Shown piece by piece: positions 60,122-64,000 of a stretch of DNA of 64,000 bases (positions are counted from its first letter, which is position 1; every line of letters begins with the position of its first letter). This DNA comes from Lachnospiraceae bacterium (GTDB taxonomy: Bacteria > Bacillota > Clostridia > Lachnospirales > Lachnospiraceae): assembly GCA_022792835.1 (NCBI GenBank), contig JAAWBT010000071.1, positions 1 through 64,000 on the forward strand, given 5' to 3'. Under the pieces are notes generated by a model. The model was not told the DNA's origin and did no database searches. It was given only the letters and a program-made list of their open reading frames with translations. A program made the translations under genes and the position numbers.

Positions 60122-60565
60122 TCACTTTTGAATACAAGCCTGCCGCTTCAGATTTTCATGGATCCGGCCAAGCAGCGCCTCACACTGTACCACTTCCTTT
60201 TCGGAAAAACCAGCGTAAAAAATCGCAGTCATTCGGTCAGATATGGCCGTATAAGCCTGCTGCAGTTTCCATGCTTTAGCTGTCAGAGTCAGCAGTGTCT
60301 TCCGGCGGTCACTTTGATCCAGAACCCGGCACACCAGCCCCATATCCTCCATACGGTCAATCATACCGGTAAGGCTCGTGGCCGCAAGCTCTGTCCTGTC
60401 CGCCAGCTCTGTCAGAGAAATATGCTCTTCCTGCCACAGTACATAAAGAATCCTTCCCTGCTCCCCGTTGAAGGCATCCATATTCTGTTCTGATAAAATC
60501 CGTTGAAAAATCCTGTCGCTGAGCCGTTTGATCTGTGAGACAAGATTACCTCCCTGAATCTCCAT
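60122..60565 (-). CDS. MarR-family transcriptional regulator
   Basis: A 147-residue winged-helix repressor: LTELADRTELAATSLTGMIDRMEDMGLVCRV is the recognition region, followed by the DQSDRRKTLLTLT wing. MarR proteins repress stress, drug or aromatic-compound genes and usually themselves. The ATG at 60565 follows AGGAGG by 8 nt; the ATG at 60583 has no site. No obvious target gene is adjacent. Confidence 0.88.
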   Translation of the reverse strand: MEIQGGNLVSQIKRLSDRIFQRILSEQNMDAFNGEQGRILYVLWQEEHISLTELADRTELAATSLTGMIDRMEDMGLVCRVLDQSDRRKTLLTLTAKAWKLQQAYTAISDRMTAIFYAGFSEKEVVQCEALLGRIHENLKRQACIQK

Positions 60566-60586
60566 TGCAATTTCCTCCTGCATAGG

Positions 60587-60616
60587 ATTATACTATTATA
60601 ATAATACTTCTGTAAA
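60587..60616 (-). promoter_or_regulatory. Promoter of the MarR gene with overlapping palindrome
   Basis: On the minus strand TTTACA (60611-60616), 18-nt spacer, TATAAT (60587-60592). The 10-bp palindrome TATTATAATA (60594-60603) lies in the spacer, a position where a repressor would block transcription. Confidence 0.5.
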
Positions 60617-60623
60617 AGAAAAC

Positions 60624-61136
60624 TTATATTCTGTTTTGAAGCCGCTCCGCCACCAGTTTTCCGCCGCACTTTCCGCACCGGAAATCTTCTGGCCTTTTGA
60701 CCAACCTGCCGGCTCTCTGCCGGTAAGCCTGAACGCCGCAGCCTGTGCAGGTAATTCGGTATCTGGCCTGCGTTTCTCCTGCCTGCGAGAGCCCCTTTTC
60801 CTCACAGGAGGATGTCCGCTTAATCTGATACTGGGGATACGTCTTTCCCACCATCTCTGCCAGAAACTTCCACTTTCCTCTGTGTCCCAGACATCCCTCC
60901 ACCGTATGCAGAAGTTCGTGGATAATGGTTGTCTTTGTGGCAATCTCATCTACCTCATCTTCCAGAAGCCGCTGCGAGATCTCAATGTCAAATACCCCTT
61001 CCGCCACCTGCCTGCACTGTCCCCAGCGTTTTTCAGCGCGGCTGTTGACCGACCACCTCCGGACAGTCCCGCATGTAAGCCCCATGCCTTCAAGCTCTGC
61101 CTCACACTGGGCAGCAAGCTTCCCCAAATCCTTCAT
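60624..61136 (-). CDS. SprT-like zinc metalloprotease-fold protein
   Basis: A 170-residue SprT-family protein with the zinc motif HELLH (73-77, TTIIHELLHTVE) and a C-terminal zinc ribbon (CTGCG ... CGKCGG). SprT/Spartan proteins in eukaryotes degrade DNA-protein crosslinks; the bacterial role is poorly known. Its first 35 bp overlap the end of the RecD2 helicase gene, suggesting co-expression with a DNA-processing enzyme. Good site (GGGAGGA) before the ATG. Confidence 0.82.
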   Translation of the reverse strand: MKDLGKLAAQCEAELEGMGLTCGTVRRWSVNSRAEKRWGQCRQVAEGVFDIEISQRLLEDEVDEIATKTTIIHELLHTVEGCLGHRGKWKFLAEMVGKTYPQYQIKRTSSCEEKGLSQAGETQARYRITCTGCGVQAYRQRAGRLVKRPEDFRCGKCGGKLVAERLQNRI

Positions 61137-63357
61137 GATCCTCCCTCTCCTGCGCCTCCCTAAGCCGCTCCTTAAGCAAGGTGTTGCGTTTTGTCACCGT
61201 CACATGCCGCACCCCATATGCCAATGCTTTCTTTGTTCCCACCAGAACCAGAATCTTTTTCGCTCTGGTGATCCCCGTATAGATCAGATTCCGCTGCAGC
61301 ATAACAAAATGGCTCATGAGTACAGGCATGACCACCATCGGATACTCGGAGCCCTGGGCCTTATGGATGGTAACAGCATAAGCATGGACCAGTTCATCCA
61401 GCTCTGTGATATCATACTCCACGTACCGGTCGTCAAACAGGACGGTCAATGCCCGCTCCTCCAGGTCCACCGAATCAATGATCCCGATATCCCCGTTGAA
61501 CACTTCCTTGTCATAATTATTTCTGATCTGCATGACCTTATCCTTTTTGCGAAAGACCATGCCGCTTCTTCTAAGGCCCTCCTCTCCAGGATTCAAGGCT
61601 TCCTGCAAGGCCAGATTCAAATTAGCCGCCCCCGCACTTCCCCGCTGCATTGGCGTCAGCACCTGAATCTGGGAGGCAGGCGCGTGATAGTACCGCGGAA
61701 GCCTGCGTTTCACCAGATCCACAATCTCTGAGACAGCCTCCTGCGGCTCTTCCTTTTCTATAAAGAAAAAATCCGTGTCCTTTCCCCCTGAAATGTCCGG
61801 AAACTCTCCTGCATTGATTCGGTGGGCATTCATAATAATCCGGCTTTCCTTTGCCTGACGAAAAATCTTAGTCAGCCGCACCACCGGGAACTGCCCGGAA
61901 TCAATCAGATCCCGCAGCACATTCCCGGCTCCCACCGACGGAAGCTGATCGGTATCCCCAACCAAGATCAGACGCATTCCCGGCGGGACTGCCTTTAAGA
62001 GAGAATTCATCAGTATCAGATCAATCATGGAACATTCATCCACAATCAGGGCATCCCCCTCCAATGTCTGCCCCTCATTTTTTTGATAGCCCTCCGGCGG
62101 CTTAAATTCTAACAGGCGGTGAATGGTTTTCGCCGGAAGTCCCGTGGCTTCTGTCATCCGTTTTGCCGCCCTTCCCGTGGGCGCCGCCAGCAGGACTTGT
62201 AAACCACTGGCCCGAAAAACCGTAATGATCCCTTTTGTAACTGTCGTCTTCCCAGTTCCCGGCCCTCCTGTTAAAATCATAACCTTAGAACCGGCTGCCA
62301 GGCGGATGGCCTCCGCCTGCGTTTCATCGTAAGTCTGGTGCGCCAGGCTTTCGATATGAGAGACGTCCACAGAAAGCTCCCGGTTCCCTGTTTCCAGCCT
62401 CGCCTTCCAGAGACCAGACCACAGACGGTCCCCGCCCGGTGTCCCCGCCAGCCGCGAAAACCGGTTCGCCACACCGGTCTCTGCAAAATAAAAAGGAGGA
62501 AGATACACCGCATCCGTCCGAACCTCATCCCCCACTGTCTCATCAAAAACAATCCTTGTCTCCAGGATCAGTTCCTCATCCGCAAACATCTGATCCATGG
62601 TCATGACAATCGGCCCTTCGTCCGCCTCCAGAAGCTCTGCCGCCTTTTTCACAAGCTGTCCCCGCTCTCCGTATACATGGCCTTCATCTGCCAGACGGCT
62701 TAAAGTGTACATGATGCCGCTCCTCAGCCGGACAAAGCTTTCCTTCCCAAATCCCAGTTTCTCTGCAATACTGTCTGCCGTCTTAAAACCGATACCCCAG
62801 ATGTCATCTGCCAGACAGAAGGGATTTCCTTTTACCTTTGCAAGACTCTCATTGCCGTACTGTCGGTAAATCTTCGCCGCAAAGGCGGTGCTCACCCCAT
62901 GGTCCTGCAGAAACAGCATCACGTTCTTGATCTCCTTCTGACGCTCCCAGCCCTCCCTGATCTGCTCCACCCGCCTTCTTCCGATGCCAGGGACCTCCAA
63001 AAGTCTCTCGATCTTTGTCTCAATCACATCCAGGGTATCTGTTCCGAACTGTCTCACAATCCGTTTGGCAAATCCTGGGCCCACCCCCTTGATCAGGCCG
63101 GAGCCCAGGTATTTTTCCATTCCGTAAACCGTGGCAGGCATGGTCTCTTCCCAGCGGTCTGCCATGAACTCACGGCCATATTTGACGTCTACCTTCCAGC
63201 TTCCGTCCACCAAAAGCACAGAGCCCACATTTACATCCACCAGATTTCCCACCAGCGGCACCAGGTCCTGGTATCCTTTCACCCGCACCTTGAGCACAGA
63301 GTAACCATTCTCCGGATTCTGATAGGTGATCCGCTCCACCACGCATCGAAGCTTCAC
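61102..63357 (-). CDS. recD2: RecD2-type ATP-dependent DNA helicase
   Basis: A 751-residue superfamily 1B helicase of the RecD-like (RecD2/TraA) group found without RecBC. N-terminal OB-like region, helix-hairpin-helix segment (IKGVGPGFAKRIV; VPGIGRRRVEQI), Walker A GGPGTGKTT (about 343-352), Walker B VDECSMID, motif III LVGDTDQLPSVG and C-terminal motif VTIHKAQGSEYP. Acts in DNA repair and replication-fork processing. GTG at 63357 preferred (GGTGAGG 7 nt upstream); TTG at 63360 is possible. Confidence 0.93.
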   Translation of the reverse strand: MKLRCVVERITYQNPENGYSVLKVRVKGYQDLVPLVGNLVDVNVGSVLLVDGSWKVDVKYGREFMADRWEETMPATVYGMEKYLGSGLIKGVGPGFAKRIVRQFGTDTLDVIETKIERLLEVPGIGRRRVEQIREGWERQKEIKNVMLFLQDHGVSTAFAAKIYRQYGNESLAKVKGNPFCLADDIWGIGFKTADSIAEKLGFGKESFVRLRSGIMYTLSRLADEGHVYGERGQLVKKAAELLEADEGPIVMTMDQMFADEELILETRIVFDETVGDEVRTDAVYLPPFYFAETGVANRFSRLAGTPGGDRLWSGLWKARLETGNRELSVDVSHIESLAHQTYDETQAEAIRLAAGSKVMILTGGPGTGKTTVTKGIITVFRASGLQVLLAAPTGRAAKRMTEATGLPAKTIHRLLEFKPPEGYQKNEGQTLEGDALIVDECSMIDLILMNSLLKAVPPGMRLILVGDTDQLPSVGAGNVLRDLIDSGQFPVVRLTKIFRQAKESRIIMNAHRINAGEFPDISGGKDTDFFFIEKEEPQEAVSEIVDLVKRRLPRYYHAPASQIQVLTPMQRGSAGAANLNLALQEALNPGEEGLRRSGMVFRKKDKVMQIRNNYDKEVFNGDIGIIDSVDLEERALTVLFDDRYVEYDITELDELVHAYAVTIHKAQGSEYPMVVMPVLMSHFVMLQRNLIYTGITRAKKILVLVGTKKALAYGVRHVTVTKRNTLLKERLREAQEREDHEGFGEACCPV

Positions 63358-63477
63358 CAAGAGCCCTCACCCCCTTTGCCAAAAACCGGTCCGTCCTATC
63401 TTTCCTGTTGCCATTATAGCACAGGCTCTGGCCCAGGGCAATTCCATAGCAGACGACAAAAAAACTTATTTGCCCTC

Positions 63478-63528
63478 TTGACAAAGCGACACAAGCGTCG
63501 TATTATAAAAACAACACTTATGTCGCTT
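63478..63528 (+). promoter_or_regulatory. Promoter of the acetyltransferase gene with flanking inverted repeat
   Basis: TTGACA (63478-63483), 17-nt spacer, TATTAT (63501-63506). The 8-bp sequence AAGCGACA (63484-63491) in the spacer and its complement TGTCGCTT (63521-63528) flank the -10 box and start site, so a dimeric repressor could control it. Confidence 0.7.
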
Positions 63529-63568
63529 TTTAAATATACTCTGAACCAGGAAAAGGAGACCACATTTT

Positions 63569-64000
63569 ATGGAATTTGTACTGAGAAACTGGAATGTCCG
63601 CGATGTCGATGATCTGGCAAAGGCAGCCGACAATCCCCGAATTGCGGCAAACCTCCGCAATGTCTTCCCCTCCCCCTATACCTGCGCGGACGCTCGCTGG
63701 TATATAGATGACTGCCTTTCTAAAACAGGCCGGCGCCAGATCTGCCACGCAATTGAAGTGAACAAAAAAGCCGCCGGAAGCATCGGAATCTTCGTGAAAG
63801 ACGATGTCTATGAAAAATCAGCGGAGCTTGGCTACTGGCTCCAAGAAGATTACTGGCGGCAGGGGATCATGTCACAGGCTGTTGGAATGATCTGCCGGGA
63901 AGCTTTTTCCACCTTTGATATTATCCGCATCTATGCAGAGCCTTTTGCCTCCAACAAAGGCTCCAGGGGTGTTCTGGAAAAAGCCGGCTTCACTCTGGAA
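63569..64000 (+). CDS. GNAT-family acetyltransferase (RimJ/RimL type), cut by window end
   Basis: The first 144 codons of an open frame running to the window edge, not closed here. RimJ-like features are the N-terminal FVLRNWNVRDVDDLAKAADN, the ELGYWLQEDYWRQGIMSQAV acetyl-CoA-binding region (Q/R-x-x-G variant RQGIMS) and FASNKGSRGVLEKAGF at the end. It should transfer acetyl from acetyl-CoA to a protein N-terminus or small amine; substrate unknown. ATG follows AAAAGGAG. Confidence 0.85.
   Translation, partial: MEFVLRNWNVRDVDDLAKAADNPRIAANLRNVFPSPYTCADARWYIDDCLSKTGRRQICHAIEVNKKAAGSIGIFVKDDVYEKSAELGYWLQEDYWRQGIMSQAVGMICREAFSTFDIIRIYAEPFASNKGSRGVLEKAGFTLE

Overview
The window looks like a chromosomal segment of an anaerobic Gram-positive gut bacterium of the Lachnospiraceae (Clostridium cluster XIVa) type. 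This is an inference from mid-range base composition, strong AGGAGG ribosome-binding sites, frequent GTG/TTG starts, sigma-A promoters of TTGACA-17-TATAAT type, LPxTG/sortase surface proteins and the dense set of sugar-uptake operons. I saw no rRNA, tRNA, CRISPR array, transposase or phage gene. Almost all of the window is coding.

Left part (300-19740): a large carbohydrate or sugar-acid catabolic region. A ROK-type repressor gene converges on a nine-gene minus-strand operon. Read from its promoter at 11112-11140, that operon encodes a sugar-binding lipoprotein, a sugar isomerase/epimerase, the ATPase and permease of an MmsA/MmsB-type monosaccharide ABC importer, an enolase-superfamily sugar-acid dehydratase, a zinc alcohol dehydrogenase, a DapA-type aldolase, a second isomerase/epimerase and a class II aldolase. 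A divergent GntR/FadR regulator probably controls it. Next come an alcohol dehydrogenase - PfkB kinase - aldehyde dehydrogenase operon, a Gfo/Idh/MocA oxidoreductase, and a divergent aldehyde dehydrogenase plus zinc dehydrogenase pair. Together these suggest oxidation, dehydration and aldol cleavage of a sugar or sugar acid, with the aldehyde product then oxidised.

Middle (19914-24709): a complete livKHMGF branched-chain amino acid type ABC importer. Then (24876-40847) the most unusual part: a 14-gene minus-strand surface-structure locus. It encodes a coiled-coil protein, a conventional signal peptidase I, a 1509-residue LPATG adhesin, an LPSTG backbone pilin, two class C sortases, a pilin-like secreted protein, two SipW/TasA-type secreted proteins, two further membrane-anchored surface proteins, a SipW-type signal peptidase, a SARP/BTAD-like regulator with a degenerate GGDEF-like tail, and a small duplicated protein. 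It combines sortase pilus machinery with SipW/TasA machinery in one apparent transcription unit.

Right part: a NarL-type two-component system (41268-42997) divergent from a three-gene ABC-2 exporter (43204-46484); an msm/raf-like alpha-galactoside operon (46641-53568: binding protein, two permeases, GH36 alpha-galactosidase, small membrane protein, MsmK-type ATPase) divergent from an AraC regulator; a cytoplasmic ParB-like/BMP fusion protein with a metallophosphoesterase; ribulokinase; a TipA-like MerR regulator with a classical 19-bp-spacer promoter; a MarR regulator; a SprT-like protein overlapping a RecD2 helicase; and the start of a GNAT acetyltransferase cut by the window edge.

A recurring regulatory theme is a stem-loop between a gene needed in excess (binding protein or pilin) and the next gene of its operon (8981-9018, 23359-23418, 33279-33342), as expected for stepped-down expression within one transcript.
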